Source: an uncultured Lachnospiraceae bacterium
Lineage (GTDB): Bacteria > Bacillota > Clostridia > Lachnospirales > Lachnospiraceae
Length of the DNA stretch: 54,526 nucleotides
NCBI GenBank assembly: GCA_902780385.1
Contig: CACZFF010000026.1
Span: forward strand, 1 to 54,526
Reading direction: 5' to 3'
A model generated the notes under the pieces. The model was not told the origin of the DNA, did no database searches, and saw only the letters and a program-made list of their open reading frames with translations. Made by a program: the position numbers and the translations under genes. Of the stretch, positions 42,055-50,772 are shown piece after piece; within the stretch, counting starts at the first letter, position 1, and every line of letters begins with the position of its first letter.

Positions 42055-42201
42055 AGCAGGCGTTACCATCAAAGGGGGCTGTGCAGAGCGGCCTTAGCAA
42101 GTCAGATAATAATGACGGCAAACCCGTTGTTATCAATGAAAAGGAAAAAGAGACACAGGAAAAAGGAAAAGGAAAAAAGGAAGAAAAAGGAGAAAAACAT
42201 C

Positions 42202-43518
42202 ATGGCTGACTATCTCAGAAACATCGTGAAATTGCAGAAACAGGGCAAACCCGTTGGAATCTATTCCGCCTGCACGGGAAATCGTCTGGTACTTGAGGCG
42301 TGCATGCGTCACGCCATGGAGACCGGCACAGTTCTGCTGATCGAGTCAACAGCAAACCAGGTCGACCAGTACGGCGGATATACCGGAATGAAGCCCGCAG
42401 ACTTCATGGAGATGTGCAAAGAGCTGGCAAAGGAAGTCGGGATGCCCATGGAGCGCATCATCCTGGGCGGCGATCATCTGGGGCCTCTTACTTTCGCCGG
42501 TTATGATGAGGAGAAAGCCATGTCTGAGGCGCGGGAGCTGATCCGCCAGTATGTGGCAGCCGGTTTCACCAAGATCCATATCGATACCAGCATGAAGGTA
42601 GCCAGCGATGATCCCGATACCCGCCTGGCGGATGAAGTGATCGCCCGCCGCGGTGCCGAACTTGCAAAGGTTGCGGAGGATACCTACGCAGAGCTCGAAA
42701 AGCAGAATCCCGAAGCCGTGCATCCTGTCTATATCGTCGGCAGTGAGGTGCCGATTTCCGGAGGATCCCAGGATGCGGTGGACCAGGGTGTGCAGGTCAC
42801 AAAAGTCTCTGATTTCAAGGCCACGGTGGAGACATTCAAAAAAGCTTTTGCGGAACATGACATCGCGGATGCATGGAATTATGTGATCGCTGTTGTCGTT
42901 CAGCCCGGCGTTGAAGAGAAGGATGCCGGCTGCACCGAGTATATCAGGGAAAAGGCAACCGAACTGTCCGCTGCCATCCGGGAATTCCCCAATCTCGTAT
43001 TTGAGGCGCACTCCACAGATTACCAGACCAAGTTTAAACTCCGCGAGCTCGTAGAGGACGGCGCGGGCATCCTGAAAGTAGGTCCCGGACTCACCCTGGC
43101 CCTACGCGAAGGCCTCTTCGCACTCGCCAATGCCGAGCGCGAGCTCTATAAGGACGAGCCGGAGAAACAGAGCTACTTCATCGAAATCCTCGACAGAAGC
43201 ATGCTCAAAAACCCTAAATATTTTGCCAAGTACTATTATGGAACTCCCGGAGAGATCGCCTACAAGCGCAAATATTCATTCTCCGACCGCTGCCGTTATT
43301 ACTATGCAAATCCCGAAGTGGAGGAAGCGGTTGACAAACTCTTCGACAACTTCAAAGACGGCGTTCCGCTCGGACTTCTGAGTCAGTTCATGCCCATCCA
43401 GTACACAAAGGTACGCGAAGGGCAGCTTAAGAACGATCCCAAGGAACTGGTTATGGACCGCGTCATGAACTGCATCGACGAGTACCTGTACGGCTCTCAG
43501 CAGCAGATGCTGGGCTGA
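42202..43518 (+). CDS. gatZ: Tagatose-1,6-bisphosphate aldolase non-catalytic subunit (GatZ/KbaZ)
   Basis: A 438-residue protein with the GatZ/KbaZ pattern: GIYSACTGNRLVLEACMRHA, LLIESTANQVDQYGGYTGM, ILGGDHLGPLTF, YIVGSEVPISGG and FEAHSTDYQT. It stabilises and activates the catalytic subunit GatY, encoded next. A lysine-rich upstream extension (frame open to 42112) is rejected: AAGGAG nine bases before the ATG at 42202 fits. The leader is again nearly pure purine. Confidence 0.93.
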   Translation: MADYLRNIVKLQKQGKPVGIYSACTGNRLVLEACMRHAMETGTVLLIESTANQVDQYGGYTGMKPADFMEMCKELAKEVGMPMERIILGGDHLGPLTFAGYDEEKAMSEARELIRQYVAAGFTKIHIDTSMKVASDDPDTRLADEVIARRGAELAKVAEDTYAELEKQNPEAVHPVYIVGSEVPISGGSQDAVDQGVQVTKVSDFKATVETFKKAFAEHDIADAWNYVIAVVVQPGVEEKDAGCTEYIREKATELSAAIREFPNLVFEAHSTDYQTKFKLRELVEDGAGILKVGPGLTLALREGLFALANAERELYKDEPEKQSYFIEILDRSMLKNPKYFAKYYYGTPGEIAYKRKYSFSDRCRYYYANPEVEEAVDKLFDNFKDGVPLGLLSQFMPIQYTKVREGQLKNDPKELVMDRVMNCIDEYLYGSQQQMLG

Positions 43519-43549
43519 CAGCAGATTAAGATGTAAAGGGAGGAAAAAG

Positions 43550-44407
43550 ATGGCACTTGTAACATCAAAGGAATTATTGCTGGATGCGCAGAAAAACGGC
43601 TATGCCGTAGGCGCTTTCAACGTTGAAAATATGGAAATGGTCATGGCGGTGCTGGCGGCGGCAGAGAAGACAAAGTCCCCTGTTATCATGCAGACGACTC
43701 CCGGCACGGTCAAATATGCAGGCCTGGACTACTACCTGGCAAATGTTAAGGCTGCAGCCGACAGAGCTTCTGTACCGGTGGTCATGCATCTCGACCACGG
43801 CGACAGCTTTGAAATGGCCATGAAAGCCTATCACACAGGTTATACCTCGATCATGATCGACGGGTCGAAACTTCCCTTTGAGGACAATATCGCCCTGACC
43901 CGCCGCGTCACGGATGCCTGCCATCCCGGCGGTATCCCCGTCGAGGGAGAGTTGGGGCGCGTCGGCGGCAAAGAGGATGACCTTGAAAACGCGGACGAGA
44001 ATCCCTACACCGATCCTGAAGAAGCCAGAACTTTTGTGGAAAAGACTAATGTTGACTTTCTGGCAGTGGGAATCGGAACCAGCCACGGCGTCTACAAGGG
44101 CGTACCCAGGGTCAATGTGGAGCGTCTCTCCGAAATCCGCGCGCTCGTAGATATACCCCTCGTTCTGCACGGCACCAGCGGTGTTCCGGACGAACAGGTG
44201 CGCGACTGCGTGAGCCGCGGCATCTGCAAAGTCAACTACGCGACGGATCTGCGCATCGCCTTCACAAAAGGCGTCAAGGCCTATATGCAGGAAAACCCGG
44301 ATGCCTTCGATCCGAAAAAATACTCCGCCAGGGGTATGGAAGAAGTGAAGGCTTATGTCATGCAGAAGATGGAAGTGGTCGGAAGCATCGGAAAAGCAGC
44401 AAACTGA
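43550..44407 (+). CDS. gatY: Class II ketose-bisphosphate aldolase, tagatose type (GatY/KbaY)
   Basis: A 285-residue class II aldolase: zinc ligands in VVMHLDHGDSFEMAMKAYHT and HGTSGVPDEQV, and VEGELGRVGGKEDD with the metal-binding glutamate. Together with GatZ it splits tagatose-1,6-bisphosphate to dihydroxyacetone phosphate and glyceraldehyde 3-phosphate. Fructose-bisphosphate aldolase is the alternative, but adjacency to gatZ (31 bp) favours GatY. Ends at a strong terminator. Confidence 0.92.
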   Translation: MALVTSKELLLDAQKNGYAVGAFNVENMEMVMAVLAAAEKTKSPVIMQTTPGTVKYAGLDYYLANVKAAADRASVPVVMHLDHGDSFEMAMKAYHTGYTSIMIDGSKLPFEDNIALTRRVTDACHPGGIPVEGELGRVGGKEDDLENADENPYTDPEEARTFVEKTNVDFLAVGIGTSHGVYKGVPRVNVERLSEIRALVDIPLVLHGTSGVPDEQVRDCVSRGICKVNYATDLRIAFTKGVKAYMQENPDAFDPKKYSARGMEEVKAYVMQKMEVVGSIGKAAN

Positions 44408-44460
44408 ACCGGCTCTACCGCAGAATACTTCTGAATAATAACAGGACGGAATGAAACAAA

Positions 44461-44503
44461 GAGAAAGCTCCGAGTCCCGGTTGACTCGGAGCTTTCTCTT
44501 TTT
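44461..44503 (+). terminator. Terminator of the gat operon
   Basis: GAGAAAGCTCCGAGTC/GACTCGGAGCTTTCTC (44461-44476, 44483-44498), 16 perfect pairs, then TTTTTG. Confidence 0.96.
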
Positions 44504-44520
44504 GACACTTTTCTCTCAAG

Positions 44521-44641
44521 GAGGAGGAGATAGGGGACGGTTCTGAGGGAGACAGGGGACGGTTCTGTGTCCCCTTCTCGCGAAAAGGAGACACAGAACC
44601 GTCCCCTGTCTCCTTGTCTCCTCCAGAACCGTCCCCTGTCT
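44521..44641. repeat. Compound GGGGACGG palindrome, class C (nested copies)
   Basis: GAGATAGGGGACGGTTCTGA, then GGGAGACAGGGGACGGTTCT with its complement at 44590-44611, then another CCAGAACCGTCCCCTGTCTC. Two left arms and two right arms, so one copy is inserted in or duplicated beside another. Between convergent gatY and alpha-galactosidase genes. Confidence 0.92.
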
Positions 44642-44655
44642 CCCCCTTTTCAGGT

Positions 44656-46854
44656 TTATTCGTCGATTGCAGTCAAGTGATAGAGGAAGGCAGTGTATTC
44701 AGGAATTTCCCGGGGAATGGGAAGGCCGGCGTGCATGAGTGCCATGCCGCTTGCGATCAGGGTGTTTCCGTCTCCTTCGACACGGTAACGGGTGTTGGGA
44801 GAGAGACCCTTGCACTTGATGTATTCCTGGGGGCCGTTGACGGTCAGGTTGACCGTGATCACGGTTACCAGGGCTTCGCTCTTATCTTTTGCGACACTCT
44901 CCCAGGCAACCAGATTGACCTGCTCGAAGGGGTTTGCCAGGCGGTAGTAATCGCCGAAGAAATTGAGGTCGTAATATTTGTGGTAGAGGTCACTCATTTT
45001 TTTGCAGGAACGGATCTCTTTCTTTTTCAGCTTTGTCGCGTCCAGCTCATATCCAAAGGTGCCGCACATGGCAATGGCAGCTTTTGTCTCGAAGGGAACC
45101 ATGGGGCTGGCTTCCGAGACATGGGCACCCATGGTGCATACTGGGTAGAGGAAGGAGGAGCCGTAGTGGAGTTTGAGGTTGTCCAACGGCTTGGTGTTAT
45201 CAGAACTCCAGTACTGGACAAAATAGGTCAGCATGGCGGTATCGAAGCGTCCGCCGCCTCCGGCGCAGCCCTCGAACATGATGTCCGGATGGGTCTTGAT
45301 GATGCCGTCCATGACGCGGTAGAGGCCCAGGACGTAGCGGTGGGAGACCTCTCCCTGACATTCCGGCGGGAGTGCATTGGACCACAGATCCGTGATGGCA
45401 CGGTTGATGTCCCATTTCACATAATAGATGTTGGCGCTGTCCAGGATCCGGTTGATGCTCTCGATCAGGTAGTCCTGGACTTCCTTTCTGCCCACATCGA
45501 GGGCCAGCTGGTTGCGGCTCCGGACCGCCCTTCGTCCGGGAATCTCCATAGCCCAGTCGGGATGAGCGCGGAAGAGGTCGGAGTCCTCGGAGACCATCTC
45601 GGGCTCGAACCAGATGCCGAATTTCATGCCCAGATCATTGATCTGGCGGACCAGCTCTGTGAGGCCGCACTTGATCTTCTTTTCGTTGACATACCAGTCG
45701 CCCAGGCCGGAATTGTCGTCGTCGCGTTTGCCGAACCACCCGTCATCCATGACGATCATTTCGACGCCCATGCCTTTGGCGGCCTTTGCGATCTCGATGA
45801 GCTTCTCATCATCGAAGTCAAAGAAAGCCGCCTCCCAGGTGTTGATCAGGACGGGACGCCGCACATCGCGGACAAACTTACTCCTGTTCAGATTGTTCCG
45901 GATAAAGTTGTGGTAGTTGTGGCTCATCCGGGTCAGACCCTTGTGGGTGTAGGTCATGAGCACAGCGGGGGTGTCAAAGTCCTCGCCGGGACCTACCGGA
46001 TAGCTGAACAGGCGGTCGTTGATGCCCATTACCAGACGGGCCTGGTCGTACTGGTCAAGCTCGGCCTCTGCCAGAAAACTTCCGGAATACATGAGTGCGA
46101 AGCCGTAGCAGGCGCCGAAATCTTCGGTCGTTGTTCTCTCTGCCAGAGCGATGAAGGGATTCTGCTGGTGGGAGGAGATGCCTCGTCCGCTGCGGATCTT
46201 GTGCACATGGTGAGTCAGGGGCTGGCGCTCAACCTGCCTCTCCTGGCCGTACCTGCCCGGCAGGGAGATCAGATCCAGATTCTGCCCGTTCATGTAGTCC
46301 ATGTTCATAGACATGATCCGCTTGAGCTGGATGGCCTCTTTTCCGCCGTTGTGGACCCTGGCGGCGCGCATGATGATGTCCGCCTCCTCAAAGACAGAAT
46401 ACAGGAGAGTGACCTGGACATTGGTCACCGCATCCTCTATGGTCAGCTCCAGAGTATCGACAGTGTCGTTTTCTGTTGCAAAGGCAGTCGGCAGCCCCTG
46501 CAGAGTAAAGGGACCCTCATACATCCTGTGCGAGACATATCTTCCGTTGAAGGAGAAGCTTCCGTCTGAATTCTGTACTTCGATCGAATTGATCCGGAAA
46601 TCTCCCTGCTGCTGTGTTGTAAATTCCTGCGGCTGGGCATCCAGCGAGAAAGTACGCTCCTGCAGAGATTCATAGGGATTGCCCGAGAATCCGCGGTCAT
46701 ATTGCCGGATCAGATAGACCAGGTCCTCATCGCGGATGGTTGCCCCGTAGTAGAGATGTTTTACATAGTTGAGATTGCCGACCTTCAACTGGTAGGTCGT
46801 TTTGGCAGTATGAAGGGAAAAGGTCTTTTTGGTTTCGTTGTACACAATGGCCAT
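44656..46854 (-). CDS. GH36 alpha-galactosidase
   Basis: A 732-residue GH36 enzyme with N-terminal beta-sandwich, central barrel and C-terminal strand domain. Catalytic nucleophile in YVKWDINR (Asp near 483) and acid/base in QYWSSDNTKPLD (Asp near 550); substrate loops VMDDGWFGKRDDDNSGLGDW and EGCAGGGGRFD. Hydrolyses terminal alpha-galactosides such as melibiose and raffinose in the cytoplasm (no signal peptide). Placement beside the tagatose genes suggests galactose-derived flux. Convergent with gatY. Confidence 0.94.
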   Translation of the reverse strand: MAIVYNETKKTFSLHTAKTTYQLKVGNLNYVKHLYYGATIRDEDLVYLIRQYDRGFSGNPYESLQERTFSLDAQPQEFTTQQQGDFRINSIEVQNSDGSFSFNGRYVSHRMYEGPFTLQGLPTAFATENDTVDTLELTIEDAVTNVQVTLLYSVFEEADIIMRAARVHNGGKEAIQLKRIMSMNMDYMNGQNLDLISLPGRYGQERQVERQPLTHHVHKIRSGRGISSHQQNPFIALAERTTTEDFGACYGFALMYSGSFLAEAELDQYDQARLVMGINDRLFSYPVGPGEDFDTPAVLMTYTHKGLTRMSHNYHNFIRNNLNRSKFVRDVRRPVLINTWEAAFFDFDDEKLIEIAKAAKGMGVEMIVMDDGWFGKRDDDNSGLGDWYVNEKKIKCGLTELVRQINDLGMKFGIWFEPEMVSEDSDLFRAHPDWAMEIPGRRAVRSRNQLALDVGRKEVQDYLIESINRILDSANIYYVKWDINRAITDLWSNALPPECQGEVSHRYVLGLYRVMDGIIKTHPDIMFEGCAGGGGRFDTAMLTYFVQYWSSDNTKPLDNLKLHYGSSFLYPVCTMGAHVSEASPMVPFETKAAIAMCGTFGYELDATKLKKKEIRSCKKMSDLYHKYYDLNFFGDYYRLANPFEQVNLVAWESVAKDKSEALVTVITVNLTVNGPQEYIKCKGLSPNTRYRVEGDGNTLIASGMALMHAGLPIPREIPEYTAFLYHLTAIDE

Positions 46855-47410
46855 GGCAAACTCCTTATACTTGCTGGCAGAGGCAGCTGCGCTGCCCGTT
46901 TTTTGTTAAAATACTCCATTTTCAGGATACTACCAGAGCCTGTGTTTTCCTATATAGCAATGTATGCTATTTATGGATTATTCTGCGGTATTTTGTATTT
47001 GCTGTACCTTGGCTGAATACATATCTCGTGGCTTATCGAGAGGGTAATCAGAATATCAATCATCTGCAAAAGTACTTTTTTTGGTCAAACGCCGGGGAGA
47101 GATGATTTTCGACCAGGAAAATCTTGGGCTTACTGCTTTTAGTTAAGGATTCAGGTGATTTTTGGTAAGACAGGCCGTGGATTCACCTTTTTTTACGGGG
47201 CAGGTGTGACCTTTTCTTTTAAGGGAATCTCAGTCACTTTGCCTTTTCGAAACACGTGTGATTTTTTTTCTGCTGTGCTCTCCGGTCGCTTTGTGCCAGC
47301 CAACACAGTGGTGATCTTTTGATCTTGAAGCACTTCTATCGCTTCGCTTCTTTGGCAACATGGGATGACGTTTGACCAGACGGTCCATGGATATACCTTT
47401 AAAAAGACGA
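46855..47410. other. Intergenic region between alpha-galactosidase and trpB2 leader
   Basis: No gene. 47150-47320 has several degenerate words GTGATTTTT, GTGACCTTTT, GTCACTTTG and GTGATTTTTTT spaced about 35-45 bp apart, which may be the remains of a tandem array. The alpha-galactosidase promoter should lie near 46900-46990 but I cannot fix it. Confidence 0.4.
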
Positions 47411-47456
47411 ACTGGTCAAAAAAATGATTTAAAACTGGTTAAAAACATGATTTAGA
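47411..47456 (+). promoter_or_regulatory. Two tandem 23-bp repeats upstream of the trpB2 promoter
   Basis: ACTGGTCAAAAAAATGATTT (47411) and ACTGGTTAAAAACATGATTT (47434) repeat at exactly 23 bp, ending four bases before the -35. Likely activator or repressor sites or a UP-like AT-rich element. Confidence 0.65.
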
Positions 47457-47459
47457 ACA

Positions 47460-47489
47460 TTGACACTGCGGATCAATCCATGCTACACT
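47460..47489 (+). promoter_or_regulatory. Promoter of the trpB2 T-box leader
   Basis: TTGACA (47460-47465), 18 bases, TACACT (47484-47489); transcription would start near 47496, just before the T-box stem I. Confidence 0.7.
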
Positions 47490-47496
47490 GCGTTAA

Positions 47497-47826
47497 ACCG
47501 TTGAAGAAGAGTGAGTAAGCAATGCTTCCTTCATTCCAGAGAGCTGCAGGTGCTGAGATTGCAGTATGAAGCGTATTGTTGAATGGACTTCTGAGGGCGA
47601 CCTGAAATACAGAAATACAGATCTGTAAAGTATGGGAGACGGAGTGATGGACCTCCGTAAGCAAAGTTCAGCATATGTTGGTATGCAGCAATTTTTTATA
47701 GACGATGCATCCCTACGTATGGCAGAGTGGGCGCAAAATTGCGTCAAGCCGGGTGGCACCGCAGGATGAATTTATCAGCCTGTCCCAGCAGCAAATGTAT
47801 AAAGCTGCAGGGACAGGCTGTTTTGC
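47497..47826 (+). promoter_or_regulatory. T-box riboswitch, tRNA-Trp specific
   Basis: Stem I begins with the AG-bulge type sequence AGAGAGCTGCAGGTGCTGAG (47539-47558). The specifier region GAA-TGG-ACT presents UGG (Trp) at 47584-47586. The conserved T-box CGGGTGGCACCGC is at 47750-47762. The intrinsic terminator CAGCCTGTCCC/GGGACAGGCTG (47776-47786, 47810-47820) ends in TTTT. Uncharged tRNA-Trp would stabilise the antiterminator and allow expression of trpB2 when tryptophan is scarce. Confidence 0.92.
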
Positions 47827-48035
47827 GCGTAGCAATGAGCCATGCACGTACAAATCAAAAGACGGTCGCGTCGAGCTCGCTCGAAAGCGAAAGGATTTTG
47901 ATTTGGACGTATACGGCGAACGCCGCGACAGTGAGCAGCCGAAGGCTGCGAACCTGTCGGCATGGCGAATTGCGACCGTAAAGAAGCGTGCACGTACAAA
48001 TCAAAAGACGGTCGCGTCGAGCTCGCTTGTAAGCA
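47822..48035 (+). repeat. Dispersed 155-bp repeat, copy A, plus a partial second unit
   Basis: 47822-47976 is the homolog of 38308-38466 in plus orientation. A second, partial unit follows: GCACGTACAAATCAAAAGAC...GCTCGCT at 47844-47881 recurs exactly at 47990-48027 (38 bases, period 146). The pair sits between the T-box terminator and trpB2, lengthening that interval to nearly 290 bases. Open frames in it have no ribosome sites. Confidence 0.9.
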
Positions 48036-48109
48036 AAGGTACCAACAAGTTCCTGTCCCGGAAAACACCAGTCTCAGCGCTTACGCGCTTCAACGAAAGG
48101 AGAAAAACT

Positions 48110-49480
48110 ATGGCAGACAAAAAGATTCCTTACAAGATCTATCTCAACGAAGACGAGATGCCTAAGAGCTGGTATAATCTGCGCGCGGATATGAAGAATA
48201 AGCCCGCGCCGCTGCTGAATCCCGGGACACTCCAGCCGCTGAAGGCGGAGGAACTGGCACCGATTTTCTGTGAGGAACTGGTCGCCCAGGAACTGGATGA
48301 GACGACTCCTTACATCGAGATTCCGGCAGAAATCCGTGATTTTTACAAGATGTACCGCCCTTCACCCCTGGTACGTGCTTACTGCCTGGAGGAAAAACTG
48401 CAGACACCGGCAAAGATTTATTATAAGTTCGAAGGCAACAACACCAGCGGCAGCCACAAGCTCAATTCCGCCATTGCTCAGGCTTATTATGCCAAGAAGC
48501 AGGGCCTCAAGGGCGTGACGACAGAGACCGGTGCCGGCCAGTGGGGCACTGCCCTGTCCATGGCCTGCTCCTATTTTGACCTGGACTGCAAGGTATACAT
48601 GGTCAAGGTCTCCTATGAGCAGAAGCCTTTCCGCCGCGAAGTCATGCGCACTTACGGAGCCTCTGTAGTGCCGTCTCCTTCCGAGACGACCGAAGTCGGC
48701 AGGAAGATCCTCGCCGAGCACCCCGGAACGACCGGAAGCCTTGGCTGCGCGATTTCCGAGGCAGTGGAAGTTGCTACAAAGAATCCCGGATACCGCTATG
48801 TTCTGGGCAGCGTCCTGAACCAGGTCCTGCTGCACCAGTCCGTCATCGGTCTGGAGACCAAGATCGCACTGGATAAATACGGCATCAAGCCCGATATGAT
48901 CATCGGCTGCGCCGGCGGCGGCTCCAACCTGGGCGGCCTGATCGCTCCTTTCATGGGCGAAAAGCTCCGAGGCGAGGCAGACTACCGAATCATCGCGGTC
49001 GAGCCCGCTTCCTGCCCCAGCTTCACCCGCGGAACTTTCGCATATGACTTCTGCGATACAGGCATGATCTGCCCGCTGGCCAAGATGTACACACTGGGCA
49101 GCGGCTTCATCCCCTCCCCCAACCATGCGGGCGGTCTGCGCTTCCACGGTATGAGCACAACCCTTTCACAGCTCTACCATGATGGCTTCATGGAAGCCGT
49201 GAGCGTGGAACAGAGCAGCGTCTTCGAGGCTGCCGAGCAGTTTGCGCGTGTCGAGGGCATTCTCCCTGCCCCCGAGAGCTCCCATGCCATCCGTGTTGCG
49301 ATCGATGAAGCTCTTAAGTGCAAAGAAACCGGCGAAGAGAAGACAATCGTCTTTGGCCTGACCGGCACCGGATACTTTGACCTGGTCGCTTACCAGAAAT
49401 ACAACGACGGCGAGATGACCGATGAAATCCCGACTGACGAGCAGATTGCCGCATCTGTTGCGAAGCTGCCCAAGGTGTGA
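48110..49480 (+). CDS. trpB: Tryptophan synthase beta-like protein (TrpB2)
   Basis: A 456-residue PLP enzyme of the TrpB2 subgroup, longer than ordinary TrpB. PLP lysine in GNNTSGSHKLNSAI, catalytic glutamate in TTETGAGQWGTALS, phosphate-binding GCAGGGSNLGG, and C-terminal FGLTGTGYFDL. It joins indole and serine to make tryptophan and usually acts without TrpA; no trpA or other trp gene is present, so it probably salvages indole. The frame is open upstream through the dispersed repeat, but AAGGAG before the ATG at 48110 and family homology set the start. Controlled by the Trp T-box. Confidence 0.94.
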   Translation: MADKKIPYKIYLNEDEMPKSWYNLRADMKNKPAPLLNPGTLQPLKAEELAPIFCEELVAQELDETTPYIEIPAEIRDFYKMYRPSPLVRAYCLEEKLQTPAKIYYKFEGNNTSGSHKLNSAIAQAYYAKKQGLKGVTTETGAGQWGTALSMACSYFDLDCKVYMVKVSYEQKPFRREVMRTYGASVVPSPSETTEVGRKILAEHPGTTGSLGCAISEAVEVATKNPGYRYVLGSVLNQVLLHQSVIGLETKIALDKYGIKPDMIIGCAGGGSNLGGLIAPFMGEKLRGEADYRIIAVEPASCPSFTRGTFAYDFCDTGMICPLAKMYTLGSGFIPSPNHAGGLRFHGMSTTLSQLYHDGFMEAVSVEQSSVFEAAEQFARVEGILPAPESSHAIRVAIDEALKCKETGEEKTIVFGLTGTGYFDLVAYQKYNDGEMTDEIPTDEQIAASVAKLPKV

Positions 49481-49509
49481 GTTGTCAGGGGGACGGTACC
49501 TTTGACAAC
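49481..49509. repeat. Degenerate GGGGACGG repeat, class B
   Basis: GTTGTCAGGGGGACGGTACC followed by TTTGACAAC, so the GTTGTCA/TGACAAC ends pair. Begins at the base after the trpB2 stop and may serve as a terminator. Confidence 0.8.
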
Positions 49510-50023
49510 ACGAAGGTGCCGGAGGAAACGTTATATTGACAAGCAATAAACTCACCCGAAAACCGAAAAACCCGGACGGCATACGTGTGAAATGATGAGC
49601 ACACCAGGTGTCGGATCTTTCCGGATGGATATTGTATAATTTGCAAGCTGTGCCCCCTTTCCTTTCGGTCTCTCTCTGCAATGCCCTGAAAGGAAAAGGG
49701 GGTGCTATGTGTTCTACAATGTGGAATCATGTCGTACAGACAGTCTGGATAATCGAGGTGTTCTCTTGCATGACATATCCTCGACAGGGTGTAACATGAG
49801 GTCTGCACTGCACACGGCAAAAAAACTTTGTCAGGTTTTATTAAAGGACTTTTTTCAGAAAGGGAGTATAATATATCCGAATGCGTAGTTTCATAATACA
49901 CGGGTAGGAATATAGGGGACAAAATCTCGTATTTACAAACATGCTGTTTGGGAACACGTATGTTATGAACATTGCAGAAAGCAGACAAAATAAACAGAGC
50001 AGACAGCAGGAAAGGAGACAACA
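49510..50023. other. Intergenic region before the flavin reductase-rubredoxin gene
   Basis: No gene seen. GAGTATAATATATCC at 49865 contains TATAAT (49867-49872), a possible -10 without a good -35. CCTGAAAGGAAAAGGGGGTG at 49684 is purine-rich but followed by no gene. Confidence 0.4.
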
Positions 50024-50662
50024 ATGGATAACTCGATTATGTTCAAACTGACATACGGACTTTTTGTCCTGACAGCAAAAGACGGAGAGAAAGCCAACGG
50101 CTGTATTATCAACACGGCAATGCAGCAGACTTCTACTCCCAATGTGATTTCCATCACTGTCAACAAGCAGAACTACACAGAGCAGATGGTAAAAAAGAGC
50201 GGAAGATTCAATGTTTCTTTCCTCGATGAGAGCGTGAAATTCGATACCTTCAAGCACTTCGGATTCCAGAGCGGCAGGGATGTGGACAAGTTTGAGGACT
50301 TCGCGGATGCAAAGACTGCGGCAAACGGGATTCCTTATATTACAAAGGGCGCAAATGCCTATCTGTCCTGCGAGGTGAAGCAGTCCCTGGATCTGGGCAC
50401 ACATACACTTTTCCTTGCGGAAGTGATTGACGGGGAAATCCTTTCTGATCAGCCTTCAATCACATATACCTACTACCAGGCAAACGTGAAGCCGAAGCCC
50501 CAGAAAGTGGAAGAGAAGAAGGCCGGCAAGGTCTGGGTCTGCAAGATCTGCGGCTATGAGTATGACGAAGAAGAGGAAGGAGTTCCTTTCGAGGATCTTC
50601 CCGCGGATTGGACCTGCCCTTGGTGCAAGCACGGAAAACAGGATTTTGAACTGAAAGCATAA
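50024..50662 (+). CDS. Flavin reductase-like protein fused to rubredoxin
   Basis: A 212-residue protein. Residues 1 to about 155 are an FMN-binding flavin reductase domain ([40 protein letters not shown]). Residues about 168-212 are rubredoxin: [14 protein letters not shown] and [11 protein letters not shown] hold the four iron-binding cysteines. Such fusions (rubredoxin:oxygen or peroxide pathways) handle electrons for oxygen or peroxide defence in anaerobes. AGGAAAGGAG precedes the ATG. Confidence 0.94.
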   Translation: MDNSIMFKLTYGLFVLTAKDGEKANGCIINTAMQQTSTPNVISITVNKQNYTEQMVKKSGRFNVSFLDESVKFDTFKHFGFQSGRDVDKFEDFADAKTAANGIPYITKGANAYLSCEVKQSLDLGTHTLFLAEVIDGEILSDQPSITYTYYQANVKPKPQKVEEKKAGKVWVCKICGYEYDEEEEGVPFEDLPADWTCPWCKHGKQDFELKA

Positions 50663-50665
50663 AAA

Positions 50666-50767
50666 GTGTCAGGGGGACGGTTCCTTTGGCAACACAAAGT
50701 TGTCAGAGGAACCGTCCCCCTGTCAATTGACATTTTATGTTGTCAAAGGAACCGTCCCCTTGACAAC
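50666..50767. repeat. Two adjacent GGGGACGG repeats, class B
   Basis: The first is a full palindrome (GTGTCAGGGGGACGGTTCC with right arm GGAACCGTCCCCCTGTCA, ending 50725). The second is a right arm only, TTGTCAAAGGAACCGTCCCC...TTGACAAC to 50767. They fill the space between two convergent genes and probably terminate both. Confidence 0.9.
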
Positions 50768-50772
50768 GACAT

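Noticed and set aside
44614-46569. 651-codon plus-strand open frame antisense to the alpha-galactosidase
   Set aside because: The minus-strand frame is a complete GH36 enzyme with its catalytic residues; the plus-strand frame shows no domain.
47705-48109. N-terminal extension of trpB2 to 47705
   Set aside because: It would translate the T-box terminator and the dispersed repeat; TrpB2 homology and AAGGAG both point to the ATG at 48110.
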